Shown here: positions 1-9,595 of the stretch, in pieces | How the letters are laid out: the number at the start of each line of letters is the position of its first letter | Numbering within the stretch: the first letter of the stretch is position 1 | Assembly (NCBI GenBank): GCA_963678585.2 | Contig: CAXXGA010000001.1 | Coordinates: forward strand, 310,001-374,000 | Length of the DNA: 64,000 bases | Source: Breoghania sp963678585 | Lineage (GTDB): Bacteria; Pseudomonadota; Alphaproteobacteria; Rhizobiales; Stappiaceae | Direction: 5' to 3' | The notes under the pieces: model-generated | The model's database searches: none | What the model was told of the DNA's origin: nothing | Seen by the model: only the letters and a program-made list of their open reading frames with translations | Made by a program: the position numbers and the translations under genes

Positions 1-797
<797 letters not shown>

Positions 798-811
<14 letters not shown>

Positions 812-1559
812 CGCGACGGCCCTCGCGCTCGACCCTGAAAACGCGTTGAGGGCCGAGGCTCGGGCCCTCAACGCGCAATATGGCGAGCTGGACACCCCAA
901 GGCTGTTGGAGACCGCGCTTCACCGGCTCTATCCGGGCAAGGTCGCGCTCGTTTCCTCCTTCGGGGCGGAATCCGCCGTTTTGCTGCATCTCCTGAGCAA
1001 GGTGGATGCCTCCGCGCCGGTTCTCTTCGTCGATACGCGCAAGCTTTTCGGCGAGACGCTGCGCTATCGCGAGACGCTCATCGAACGCTTCGGCCTGACC
1101 GGCGTTCGCACCGTCACGCCCGACGATGAGGAACTGGCTGAGACTGATCCGAAGGGCGGGCTGTGGCTCAAGGACCCGGACCGTTGCTGTGCCTTGCGAA
1201 AGGTCTTGCCGCTGGAACGCGCGCTCGACGGCTTCGATGCATGGATGACGGGCCGCAAGCGGTTCCAGAGTTCGACGCGCGCGCGACTTGAGCTTTTCGA
1301 GGTCGCGGACGGGCGCATCAAGATCAATCCGCTCGCCAACTGGTCGGTGGAGGATCTGAAGAACTATGCGGCGCGCCTCGACCTGCCGCCGCATCCGCTG
1401 GTGGCGCAAGGGTTCCCCTCCATCGGCTGCATGCCCTGCACCGACAAGGTGGCGCCGGGCGAAGATGCACGCGCCGGGCGCTGGCGCGGGGCCGACAAGG
1501 TGGAATGCGGCATTCACCTGCCCACCCATGGGCGCGAAATCGACGGAAGCGGGATCTAG
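798..1559 (+). CDS. cysH: Assimilatory APS/PAPS reductase CysH
   Basis: A protein of 253 aa that reduces (phospho)adenylyl sulfate to sulfite using thioredoxin. The nucleotide-binding stretch SSFGAESAVLL is near the N-terminus. A Cys-Cys pair (RCCALRK) plus a later CMPC motif are the [4Fe-4S] ligands typical of APS-type bacterial enzymes, and the C-terminal ECGIHL holds the catalytic cysteine. An APS rather than PAPS substrate is therefore likely. The ATG at 798 was chosen because a strong GGAGG sits just upstream; an ATG at 750 would lie deep inside cysI. It is the middle gene of the cysI-cysH-DUF934 operon. Confidence 0.93.
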
Positions 1560-1562
1560 GAC

Positions 1563-2102
1563 ATGAGCGGCATGCAGATGGACGCCAAACCGGAAAACGA
1601 CATCTTCAAGGAAGGCCACTTTCAGGCCTGTGACTGGTCCTATCTCGGCGAAGACGAGGCTGTGCCCTCCGATGGCGCGGTATTCGTGCCGCTGGGAGTC
1701 TGGCAGGCATCGGCGGACACCTTGAGGGGCCGCAACGCGCCTGTCGGCATCGTCGTGGAGGCGGGCGAGGATATTCGCGTCCTCGCCGCCGATCTGGCCC
1801 ATGTGGCGGCGGTCGCGGTGAATTTTCCGAAATTCGCCGACGGTCGCGGCTATTCAACCGCACGCATCCTGCGCGAGGATCTGGGCTATGCGGGCGAGAT
1901 CCGGGCCATCGGAGATGTGCTGATCGACCAGATCGCACTCATGCGCCGCTGCGGCTTCGACGCCTTCGCGGTGAGCCATGAACCCTCGCGTGCAAGCCTT
2001 GCGGCGGACGGTGTGCCGGATGTGGCTCTCCATTACCAGCCGGTCGAAAGCGTGACGGAGGCCCCTGCGGGCACGCGGCCATGGATGCGGCGGCGGGCCT
2101 GA
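1563..2102 (+). CDS. DUF934 family protein, sulfite-reduction accessory
   Basis: A protein of 179 aa with the DUF934 signature block NFPKFADGRGYSTARILRE followed by a GDVLIDQ...RRCGFDAF region. The family is nearly always encoded beside cysI/cysH in proteobacteria and is annotated as an uncharacterised partner of sulfite reductase. It starts three bases after the cysH stop, so it is cotranscribed. No cofactor motif is visible. A role in electron delivery to, or maturation of, CysI is inference from context only. Confidence 0.85.
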   Translation: MSGMQMDAKPENDIFKEGHFQACDWSYLGEDEAVPSDGAVFVPLGVWQASADTLRGRNAPVGIVVEAGEDIRVLAADLAHVAAVAVNFPKFADGRGYSTARILREDLGYAGEIRAIGDVLIDQIALMRRCGFDAFAVSHEPSRASLAADGVPDVALHYQPVESVTEAPAGTRPWMRRRA

Positions 2103-2433
2103 AGGCTCGACCTTTGACGCGCCATGGCCAACCGCCGCTTTCATGGGCAGGTGGAGGCCTTCGCGTCGCGATCGCGTCCGGTTCCGCAAACGCACTGCCG
2201 GGCAACAGGTTGATGCGTTTTCAAGCGACCTGCCGGTCCCGCCCGTTTGTCCACCGATTAATCACACTGCTTAAACAGAAGGCATCTCGCATCACGGGAT
2301 GAAATCGCTACGTTACACGCATGACGTTCATGCGCGCCATTGACGCACCTTGTCACTTATCACGCTCGCCGGATCGCCTGTCCCGACATAGTCTCCCGTT
2401 TCATACTCCCCCCCAATTACGGATGGTGACAGT

Positions 2434-4362
2434 ATGAAATCCAAGCTTATTTTCGCTACGAGCCTCCTGGCGGCAACGATGCTGTCGGGCACTGCAATGT
2501 CGCGCGTGATCGATTTCAAGATCGAGAACACCGGCGCTGCGGTTGAAGGCGCAAGCTTCGGTGACGTCGGTGCCTACGAGCGCATCGATGCCATTGCGAC
2601 AATCGCGGTGAACCCGAAAGATCCGGCCAATGCCGGTATCGTGGGTCTCGACAAGGCGCCGCACGACAAGAATGGCGATGTGGTCTTCACCACGGAAGTT
2701 TCCATTCTGCGCCCGAGCGACGAGGCCGCCCGCTCTCCCTTCCTTTTTTATGAAGTGAACAACCGCGGTCGCAATCTCAGCTTCATGCTGATGAACGCCT
2801 CCCATTCCTCCACCGTGCCTGCCAAGGCGGAAGATGCCGGTGACGGCTTCCTGCTCTCGCAGGGCGACACGATCGTGTGGAACGGCTGGCAGCCTTTCCT
2901 GCCTGAAAAGGCCCTCAACATCACCCTTCCGGTGGAAAAGGGCGTCACGGGCATCTCCCGCGAACAGAAGATCTTCGACAAGCCGGGCGACACCGGCACG
3001 CTGAAGCTCACCTATCCGGCCGCCGACCTCGATCCCGCCAAGGCGAAGATCACGGTGCGCGTCAACGACACTGACGAAGCCATGACGCCGGAAGACCTCG
3101 GCTTCAAGTATGTCAGCGAGAATGAAGTCGAGATCACCCGTCCGGCCTCCATGCCCGCCGGTGCGATCTACGAATTCATTTATCCGGCAAAGGATTCCGT
3201 TCCCGCCGGTCTCGGCATGGCGGGAATGCGCGATGTCGTGTCGTTCCTGCGCGGCAATCCCGGACATAAGGCGAAAAACCCGCTTTCGGGCATCGAACAC
3301 ACGGTCGGCATGGGCATTTCCCAGTCCGGTCGCATGATGCGCGACATGATCTACAACGGGTTCAATGCCGACGAGAAGGGCAACAAGGTGTTCGACGGCG
3401 CGATGGTCCACATTGCGGGCTCGCGCAAGACCTACACCAACTATGCCTTCGCGCAGCAGGGCCGCTATTCCCGCCAGCACGAGGATCACGACTACCAGGG
3501 CGACCAGTTCCCCTTCACCTATGTCTCGCTGACCGATCCCGTCTCCGGCGAGACCGGCGGCATTCTGGACAAGTGCGAGGCGAGCGAGACCTGCCCGGTG
3601 ATCATGCAGTCCGATACGTCGACGGAGTTCTGGCAGGCCCGCGCCTACCTGCTCTCCACCTCGCCGGACGGCAAGGCTCTGGCCATGCCGGACAACGTGC
3701 GTCTCTACTTCATCGAAGGTACGCAGCACTTCTCGCTGCTGGGTGCAAAGCCCGCCCCCAAGGGCCCGGCTGCGAACCTGAACAACCCGCTTTCGGTGAC
3801 GCCCGTTCTGCGCGCCCTCTATGAGGACATGAAGGACTGGGTTGCCGAGGGCGTCGAGCCGCCGGCCAGCCGCTATCCCAGCGTCGCCAACGGCACGCTG
3901 GTAACCCCGGCCGCGCTCAACTTCCCGACGATCTCGGGCAAGGCCACGACGCCGAAGTTCAACAGCCTGCAGGTCATGGACTATTCGGTCCAGCCTCCGG
4001 CCCGCGGCGCGGCCTATCCTGAGCTGGTTCCCGCGCTCGATGCCGACGGCAACGAACTGGGCGGTGTGGAACTTCCGCGTCTGGCGGCCCCGCTTGGCAC
4101 CTACACGGGCTGGAACCCGCGCGCCAAGGGCTTTGCGGCGGGCGAACTCTACACCACGCAGGGTTCGTTCCTCGCCTTCCCGGCGAAGGCTTCCACGGAC
4201 GACAGCCGCGCACCTCTGGGTGATCGCTATGCCGACAAGGCCGCCTATCAGGCAGCCGTGCAGGCGGCTGCCGAAGACCTCGTCAACGACCGCCTGATGC
4301 GCGCCGATGACGTGGACCACGTGGTCGATCTCGCAGGCAAGGACTACGACGCCCTGCATTGA
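2434..4362 (+). CDS. Exported alpha/beta-hydrolase-domain protein
   Basis: A protein of 642 aa. The N-terminus has a signal peptide (basic MKSK, a hydrophobic run to about residue 22, a small-residue cleavage region), so it is probably periplasmic or secreted. The central motif SQSGR, about residue 293, is the nucleophile elbow typical of the large 'alpha/beta hydrolase domain' family. A downstream FIEGTQHF motif may carry the catalytic histidine. Substrate is unknown. It stands alone: 331 bases separate it from the cys operon and a strong terminator lies 28 bases after its stop. TTG/-10-like elements in the leader are not convincing. Confidence 0.75.
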   Translation: MKSKLIFATSLLAATMLSGTAMSRVIDFKIENTGAAVEGASFGDVGAYERIDAIATIAVNPKDPANAGIVGLDKAPHDKNGDVVFTTEVSILRPSDEAARSPFLFYEVNNRGRNLSFMLMNASHSSTVPAKAEDAGDGFLLSQGDTIVWNGWQPFLPEKALNITLPVEKGVTGISREQKIFDKPGDTGTLKLTYPAADLDPAKAKITVRVNDTDEAMTPEDLGFKYVSENEVEITRPASMPAGAIYEFIYPAKDSVPAGLGMAGMRDVVSFLRGNPGHKAKNPLSGIEHTVGMGISQSGRMMRDMIYNGFNADEKGNKVFDGAMVHIAGSRKTYTNYAFAQQGRYSRQHEDHDYQGDQFPFTYVSLTDPVSGETGGILDKCEASETCPVIMQSDTSTEFWQARAYLLSTSPDGKALAMPDNVRLYFIEGTQHFSLLGAKPAPKGPAANLNNPLSVTPVLRALYEDMKDWVAEGVEPPASRYPSVANGTLVTPAALNFPTISGKATTPKFNSLQVMDYSVQPPARGAAYPELVPALDADGNELGGVELPRLAAPLGTYTGWNPRAKGFAAGELYTTQGSFLAFPAKASTDDSRAPLGDRYADKAAYQAAVQAAAEDLVNDRLMRADDVDHVVDLAGKDYDALH

Positions 4363-4390
4363 TCGGCGCCGAACGTCCCTGACAAACAAA

Positions 4391-4418
4391 AACGCCCGCC
4401 GGGAAACCGGCGGGCGTT
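4391..4418. terminator. Bidirectional rho-independent terminator
   Basis: A perfect 12 bp stem (AACGCCCGCCGG paired with its complement) closes on a GAAA tetraloop. T-rich sequence follows on the plus strand and a run of A precedes it, giving T on the minus strand. It lies between convergent genes (hydrolase ending at 4362, thiolase ending at 4451), so it can serve both. Confidence 0.9.
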
Positions 4419-4450
4419 CTCGTTTCTGCGCAAGGTGAAAGCCGGAAAGG

Positions 4451-5617
4451 CTATTTCAGCGCCTGCATGATCGAGACATAGTTGGCGACCGCCGCGCCGC
4501 CCATGTTGAAGATGCCGCCGATATCGGCCTTGGGAAGCTGGATGTCGCCCGCTTCGCCGGTCAACTGCATGGCCGTGATGGCGTGCATGGAAACACCGGT
4601 CGCGCCGATCGGATGGCCTTTGGCCTTCAGACCGCCGGAGACGTTGACCGGCAGCTTGCCGTCCGGCTCCGTCCAGCCTTCCATGGCCGCAATCGCGCCT
4701 TTTCCTTCCGGCGTGAGGCCCATGGCCTCGTATTCGATCAGTTCGGCGATGGTGAAGCAGTCGTGCGTCTCCACGAAGGAGAGATCCTCGATGGAGAGGT
4801 TCGCCGCCGAGAGCGCCCGGTTCCACGCGGTGGTGCAGCCCTCGAACTTCAGGATGTCGCGCTTGGACATCGGCAGGAAGTCCTGCGCATGGGCAACCGA
4901 GCGGAAGGCAACGGCCTTCTTCATGCCGAGCGCGGTCTCGGTGTTGGTGATCACCACCGCCGCCGCACCGTCGGAAACCAGCGAGCAGTCGGTGCGCTTC
5001 AGCGGACCGGCCACGAAGGGGTTCTTCTCGCTCTCGTTGCGGCAGAACTCGTAGCCGAGATCCTTGCGCATCTGGGCGTAGGGGTTCTTCACGCCGTTCT
5101 TGTGGTTCTTGGCCGCGATGGAAGCCAGAGCGTCGGACTGGTCACCGTATTTCTGGAAATAAGCGCCCGCGATCTTGCCGAAGACACCGGCGAAACCGGC
5201 GGGAATGTCGCCCTCTTCCGCCAGATAGGACGCCTTGAGCAGATTCTCGCCGATCTGCGGGCCGGGCGTCGTGGTCATCTGCTCCACGCCGACCACCAGC
5301 ACGAAGCGGGCGGACCCGGAGTTTACCGCGCGCACGCCCTGATGGACCGCCGCAGACCCCGTTGCGCAGGCGTTTTCAACCCGCGTAGCAGGCTTGAAGC
5401 GCAGATCCGGGTCGGCCTGAAGCACCAGCGAGGCGGTGAAGTCCTGCTGCGAGAAGCCTGCATTGAAATGACCGAGAATGATCTCGTCGACGTCGGCGGC
5501 CTCGATACCCGCATCGGCGAGCGCGCCGGCGGCGGCCTTCACGACCAGGCTTTCCACCGTCTCATCCGACAGCCTGCCGAAAGGCAAATGCGACCAGCCA
5601 ACAATAGCAGCACTCAT
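4451..5617 (-). CDS. Thiolase family protein, SCP2/SCP-x type
   Basis: A protein of 388 aa with the thiolase fold. The nucleophilic cysteine lies in ENACATGS, the HDCF loop typical of SCP2-type thiolases in ETHDCFTIAEL, and the active-site His in KGHPIGATG. The classical C-terminal CxG cysteine is absent (IFNMGGAA), as expected where the HDCF cysteine serves as acid/base. The likely reaction is thiolytic cleavage or condensation of an acyl-CoA; the substrate is unknown. ATG 5617 is used because GGGAGG lies nine bases upstream; the in-frame TTG at 5626 sits on top of that site. A GntR regulator is encoded upstream on the same strand. Confidence 0.85.
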   Translation of the reverse strand: MSAAIVGWSHLPFGRLSDETVESLVVKAAAGALADAGIEAADVDEIILGHFNAGFSQQDFTASLVLQADPDLRFKPATRVENACATGSAAVHQGVRAVNSGSARFVLVVGVEQMTTTPGPQIGENLLKASYLAEEGDIPAGFAGVFGKIAGAYFQKYGDQSDALASIAAKNHKNGVKNPYAQMRKDLGYEFCRNESEKNPFVAGPLKRTDCSLVSDGAAAVVITNTETALGMKKAVAFRSVAHAQDFLPMSKRDILKFEGCTTAWNRALSAANLSIEDLSFVETHDCFTIAELIEYEAMGLTPEGKGAIAAMEGWTEPDGKLPVNVSGGLKAKGHPIGATGVSMHAITAMQLTGEAGDIQLPKADIGGIFNMGGAAVANYVSIMQALK

Positions 5618-5721
5618 GGATTTCAACCTCCCTGATGCCCCCGACAGTTTCGGGGACGTTTTCCTCGCAACCGGTCCCAGTCCGGCCCGCGCATTGCACC
5701 AATGCGAAACAAGTCAATCTC

Positions 5722-5737
5722 GCCCCTTGCAAGGGGC
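5722..5737. promoter_or_regulatory. 16 bp perfect palindrome upstream of the thiolase gene
   Basis: GCCCCTTGCAAGGGGC reads identically on both strands, about 105 bases upstream of the thiolase start and downstream of the GntR gene. It could be an operator or a short RNA hairpin. It does not match the usual GTnTAnAC HutC-type consensus, so a link to the neighbouring regulator is speculative. The rest of the 396-base gap (5618-6013) shows only a weak 6 bp hairpin near 5937-5953 and no gene. Confidence 0.4.
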
Positions 5738-6013
5738 CAACGCGTTGACGAACGCCCGACGTACGCTCCCCCGTGCGAGCACAAGGGAAGAACTCACCTG
5801 ACCGTTACGTCAACCTCCTCTCCTCGATCTATTACCTTCCGCAAGGGACGCTATCAACCTCCCACTTGCGTGATATCGGAACCGGGCCGCGAAGCTCTTC
5901 TTCGTATCGGGCAACAATATTCGCCGCGGCTGCACGCCTCTTGCGCAAAGAGGAGGTCCGGAAAGTCCGTTCAGAAATGGAGAAGAAAGCGCCAGCGGCG
6001 TCTTCAGGCGAGC

Positions 6014-6766
6014 CTAGGAAGAGGCTTCCTGATCGCCCGGCAGGACCGAATGCAGGAAAAACCCGGTCGGCGGACAGATCGTGCGCAGCACCATGTAGGT
6101 GCCGCCTGCCCCATCGAGATAGCGGCGCGTCATCACAAGCTTGCAGAGCGCTGCGGGCGGGCGCACCTCGGCAGGATGATCCGAAGGCACGGCCCCCACA
6201 AGGGGCTCCACGCCCGCGGCCTCGGCGCAGATCGCCTGAAGAATGCGCGAGGGGCGCAGACGGTGCATGTCGGCAAGAAGGTCCGGGAGGCTGCCTTCCC
6301 CAAGCCGGGGCACAACGTCGCCGCAGGCTTCGTCGAGGAAGATCAGCGCGGCGACGTCTTCGGCGGCCCCGTCGATGCGGAACAACCCGCTCAGACGCAA
6401 CATGGGGCGCGCCTGCGGCCCGGTGACGATGCCGACATCGGCACGGTCGTTCGCGGTGACGGTGGAGACGCCCTGAAGATGAAAGGGATAATCGAAAGGA
6501 TTGAGCGCGAAGCTGCCGATCTGGTGCTGTCCCGTCGTTGCGGGCCGCTCGCGATTGCTGACGACTTCCGTTCCCCGCCCCTGCCGGGAACGCACCAGCC
6601 CGCGTTCACGCAAGGAGCGAAGCGCGTGGCGGATGGTGTGGCGGCTGGCGTTGAAACGCGCAGAAAGCTGAGCTTCCGTTGGCAGAAGCGACCCTTCGGG
6701 ATATCGGGCCTCTCGTATCTCCTGCGCCAGAGTTTCGGCGACCTGCTCGTATTTCGGAAGTTGCAT
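6014..6766 (-). CDS. GntR family regulator, HutC type with UTRA domain
   Basis: A protein of 250 aa. The N-terminal winged helix is clear: KYEQVAETLAQEIREARYPEG, then LPTEAQLSARFNASRHTIRHAL and a GLVRSRQGRGTEV wing. The rest looks like the UTRA ligand-binding domain. The start at 6766 (MQLPKYEQ) is chosen because homologues begin close to the first helix; the frame stays open further upstream to 7012, through a stretch with no domain. The ligand is unknown. It precedes the thiolase on the same strand and is divergent from the ABC-F gene. Confidence 0.82.
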   Translation of the reverse strand: MQLPKYEQVAETLAQEIREARYPEGSLLPTEAQLSARFNASRHTIRHALRSLRERGLVRSRQGRGTEVVSNRERPATTGQHQIGSFALNPFDYPFHLQGVSTVTANDRADVGIVTGPQARPMLRLSGLFRIDGAAEDVAALIFLDEACGDVVPRLGEGSLPDLLADMHRLRPSRILQAICAEAAGVEPLVGAVPSDHPAEVRPPAALCKLVMTRRYLDGAGGTYMVLRTICPPTGFFLHSVLPGDQEASS

Positions 6767-6890
6767 CTCGGTCTCGTTGTCTCGCCTGTCAGGACCGTCG
6801 ACCTGGGTGAAATTCGTGCCGGGGCTTGTCACATGTTGCATAGGTTGTTTTGTGGCGTTGTTCGATACTGCGCCGCCGCTTTGTGGCTTT

Positions 6891-6922
6891 ATGGTTACCG
6901 GCATGGTTACAAGCATGGTTAC
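6891..6922. repeat. Three tandem 12 bp units, ATGGTTAC core
   Basis: The octamer ATGGTTAC occurs at 6891, 6903 and 6915, an exact 12-base spacing, in the divergent region between the GntR gene (start 6766) and the ABC-F gene (start 7127). About one helical turn per unit would suit a cooperatively bound operator. It may equally be a replication-slippage tract. Confidence 0.6.
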
Positions 6923-7126
6923 GGGCCGCGCATTCATCCTGTTTCTCCTCGCCTCTCCCCTGCCCCCGAAATGCATCCACAGGTTGCAGCTTCGAAAAAC
7001 TTCCTGGTTCACGGCCGACTCAACCGGCCGCTTCGCCGCCGCGACTCGTCAATAAGGCCGCACCCGCGCGCACATGATGCCGCTGAACCTTACGCAAGGC
7101 TTGTCGGACGGGCCCGGCAAGGGTAA

Positions 7127-8956
7127 ATGCCCACTACCATGGCTCTACCACCACTCCTCACGCTCCAATCGATCCGGCTGACCTTCGGCGGGACCCCGCT
7201 TCTCGAAGATGTCGAGATGGCCGTCGCGCCCGGCGACCGGCTGTGCCTTGTCGGGCGCAACGGCTCCGGCAAGTCGACCCTGCTGAAGATCGTCGCTGGT
7301 CTCGTGGAGGCCGATGGCGGACGTCGCTTCGTCCAGCCCGGCGCAACGGTGCGCTATCTCGCGCAGGAGCCGGATCTTTCCGGCTTCGACACCACGCTCG
7401 CCTATGTGGAGGACGGGCTCGCGCCCGGCGACGACCACTACCGGGCGCAATATCTGCTGGGCGAACTTGGGCTCACCGGCGAGGAGCACCCCTCAAAGCT
7501 TTCCGGAGGCGAGGCGCGCCGCGCCGCCCTTGCCCGCGCCCTTGCACCGGAACCAGACATTCTTCTGCTCGACGAGCCCACCAACCACCTCGACCTTCCC
7601 GCCATCGAATGGCTTGAGGAAGAGCTTTCCTCCATGCGCTCCGCACTGGTGCTGATCTCGCACGACCGGCGCTTCCTGCAGGATCTCGCCCGCTCCACCC
7701 TGTGGCTCGACCGCGGCGTGTTGCGGCGGATGGATCAGGGCTTTTCCAATTTCGAGACCTGGCGCGACGAGGTTCTGGAGCAGGAAGAGCGCGACCGGCA
7801 CAAACTCGACCGAAAGATCGTGGCCGAGGAGCACTGGGTCCGCTACGGCGTGACCGCAAGGCGCAAGCGCAACATGGGCCGCATGCGCGCGTTGGCCGAC
7901 CTGCGCAGCCAGCGCCGCGAGCAGCGCAAGGTTCATGGCAACGTGAAGCTTGCCGCCAGCGAGGGAGAGACCTCCGGCAAGGTGGTGGCCAAATGCGAGG
8001 GCATTTCCAAAAGCTTCGGCGAACGCGCGATCGTGGAGAACTTCTCCACCATCATCCAGCGCGGCGACCGGGTCGGCATCATCGGGCCGAACGGCGCGGG
8101 CAAGACCACGCTCCTGAACCTGCTGACCGGCGCGCTGGAGCCCGACTGCGGCAAGATCAAGCTCGGCACCAACCTTCAGATGGTCACCCTCGACCAGCGC
8201 CGCGCCAGCCTCGATCCGAGTTGGACGCTTCGCGAGGCGCTGACCGACGGGCGCGGCGACAAGGTGGAAGTGGCGGGCGTGACCAAGCACGTGGTCGCCT
8301 ACATGAAGGATTTCCTGTTCACGCCGGAACAGGCGGGCACGCCGATCTCAGCCCTTTCGGGCGGCGAGCGGGGCCGGTTGATGCTGGCGCGGGCGCTGTC
8401 CACACCCTCCAACCTGCTGGTGCTCGACGAGCCGACCAACGATCTCGACCTTGAGACGCTCGATCTTCTTCAGGAAATGATCGCCGACTATTCCGGCACG
8501 GTCATTCTCGTGTCCCATGACCGCGATTTCCTCGACCGGGTGGCGACCTCCGTCATTGCGGGCGAGGGCGACGGGCGCTGGATCGAATATGCGGGCGGTT
8601 ATACCGACATGGTGGCCCAGCGCGGGCACGGCGTTCGTGCGCGCTCCGGCGCGGAGCCGACGCAGGCGCGCGCGGAAAAGCCGGCGCAAGCCGCGCCCAA
8701 GCCGCAACAGGCCAAACGCAAGCTCTCCTTCAAGGAAAAGCACGCGCTGGAAACCCTGCCGGGCGAGATGGAGGACCTTCAGGACAAGATCGCCGGGCAC
8801 GCCAAGCGCATGGCCGACCCGGACTTCTACAGCCGCGATCCCGGCGGCTTCCAGCGCGTGAGCGCGGAATTGCAGGATCTGGAGACAAAGCTGGCGGAAG
8901 CCGAAGAACGCTGGCTGGAGCTTGAGATGCTGCGCGAGGAGCTTGAAGGCAAGTGA
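7127..8956 (+). CDS. uup: ABC-F family ATPase, Uup-like
   Basis: A protein of 609 aa with two ABC domains and no membrane segments. Walker A motifs are GRNGSGKST (about residue 43) and GPNGAGKTT (about residue 320). Signatures are LSGGEARR and LSGGERGR, and Walker B motifs are LLLDEPTNHLD and LVLDEPTNDLD. A charged linker separates the domains, and the C-terminus after about residue 510 is an Ala/Gln/Lys-rich coiled coil, as in Uup. Uup-type ABC-F proteins act on the ribosome or on branched DNA rather than in transport. The UPF0178 gene overlaps its stop. Confidence 0.88.
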   Translation: MPTTMALPPLLTLQSIRLTFGGTPLLEDVEMAVAPGDRLCLVGRNGSGKSTLLKIVAGLVEADGGRRFVQPGATVRYLAQEPDLSGFDTTLAYVEDGLAPGDDHYRAQYLLGELGLTGEEHPSKLSGGEARRAALARALAPEPDILLLDEPTNHLDLPAIEWLEEELSSMRSALVLISHDRRFLQDLARSTLWLDRGVLRRMDQGFSNFETWRDEVLEQEERDRHKLDRKIVAEEHWVRYGVTARRKRNMGRMRALADLRSQRREQRKVHGNVKLAASEGETSGKVVAKCEGISKSFGERAIVENFSTIIQRGDRVGIIGPNGAGKTTLLNLLTGALEPDCGKIKLGTNLQMVTLDQRRASLDPSWTLREALTDGRGDKVEVAGVTKHVVAYMKDFLFTPEQAGTPISALSGGERGRLMLARALSTPSNLLVLDEPTNDLDLETLDLLQEMIADYSGTVILVSHDRDFLDRVATSVIAGEGDGRWIEYAGGYTDMVAQRGHGVRARSGAEPTQARAEKPAQAAPKPQQAKRKLSFKEKHALETLPGEMEDLQDKIAGHAKRMADPDFYSRDPGGFQRVSAELQDLETKLAEAEERWLELEMLREELEGK

Positions 8957-9444
8957 CCGGTTCCCCGTCCCCTCGCCCCGCTCCGCGGATCTATGTCGAT
9001 GCCGACGCCTGCACGGTGAAGGACGAGGTCGTGCGCGTGGGCGAGCGGCACGGGCTCGTCATGCATTTCGTCGCCAACCAGTGGATGCGGCTGGACGACA
9101 GCCCGCTGGTGAAACGCGTCATCGTGCCGGAAGGCCCGGATGCGGCCGACGACTGGATCGCAGACGCCATCACGGATCGCGATATCTGCGTCACCAACGA
9201 CATTCCGCTGGCCTCGCGCTGTCTGGAGAAGGGCGCAAAGGCGCTCGGTCAGGCGGGCAAGCCCTTCGACACCGCCAGCATCGGCATGGCGTTGGCCATG
9301 CGCGACCTGAACCGGCATCTGCGCGAGACGGGAGAAATCCGCGGCGGCGGACGCCCGGTCAGCCGCAAGGACCGCTCCGCCTTCCTGTCGGCGCTTGAAA
9401 ACATGGTCCAGGCCCTTTTACGTCAAGCCGGATACGGTAATTGA
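8953..9444 (+). CDS. UPF0178 (YaiI/YqxD, DUF188) family protein
   Basis: A protein of 163 aa. The N-terminal IYVDADACTVKDEV and the central DDWIADAITDRDICVTNDIPLA are hallmark blocks of the YaiI/YqxD family, which has a PIN-like fold and no settled function. The acidic residues (D in DADA, DD, ND) would fit a metal-dependent nuclease fold. A GTG start overlaps the ABC-F stop by four bases, so the two are translationally coupled. The C-terminus carries the typical RxxSRKDRSAFL stretch. Confidence 0.87.
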   Translation: MTGSPSPRPAPRIYVDADACTVKDEVVRVGERHGLVMHFVANQWMRLDDSPLVKRVIVPEGPDAADDWIADAITDRDICVTNDIPLASRCLEKGAKALGQAGKPFDTASIGMALAMRDLNRHLRETGEIRGGGRPVSRKDRSAFLSALENMVQALLRQAGYGN

Positions 9445-9595
9445 CGTAGCGGAATATTTTATACCGTCTGGACAAACGGCACCACGCACTCCACACTTGC
9501 CTCTACGGACTTCGCAACAGCCCTAATTATAAGGGTAGGCGGAACAATAATTCCCTGCGCACGCACCCCAGAATATTCCCAATAAATCCGCATGC

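Noticed and set aside
2401..4389. 662 aa open frame on the minus strand
   Set aside because: It is the complement of the alpha/beta hydrolase gene. The plus-strand product has a signal peptide and family motifs, and high GC content keeps antisense frames open.
5702..7126. 474 aa plus-strand frame
   Set aside because: It covers the GntR gene on the opposite strand and an intergenic region; composition is Arg/His-rich and shows no motif.
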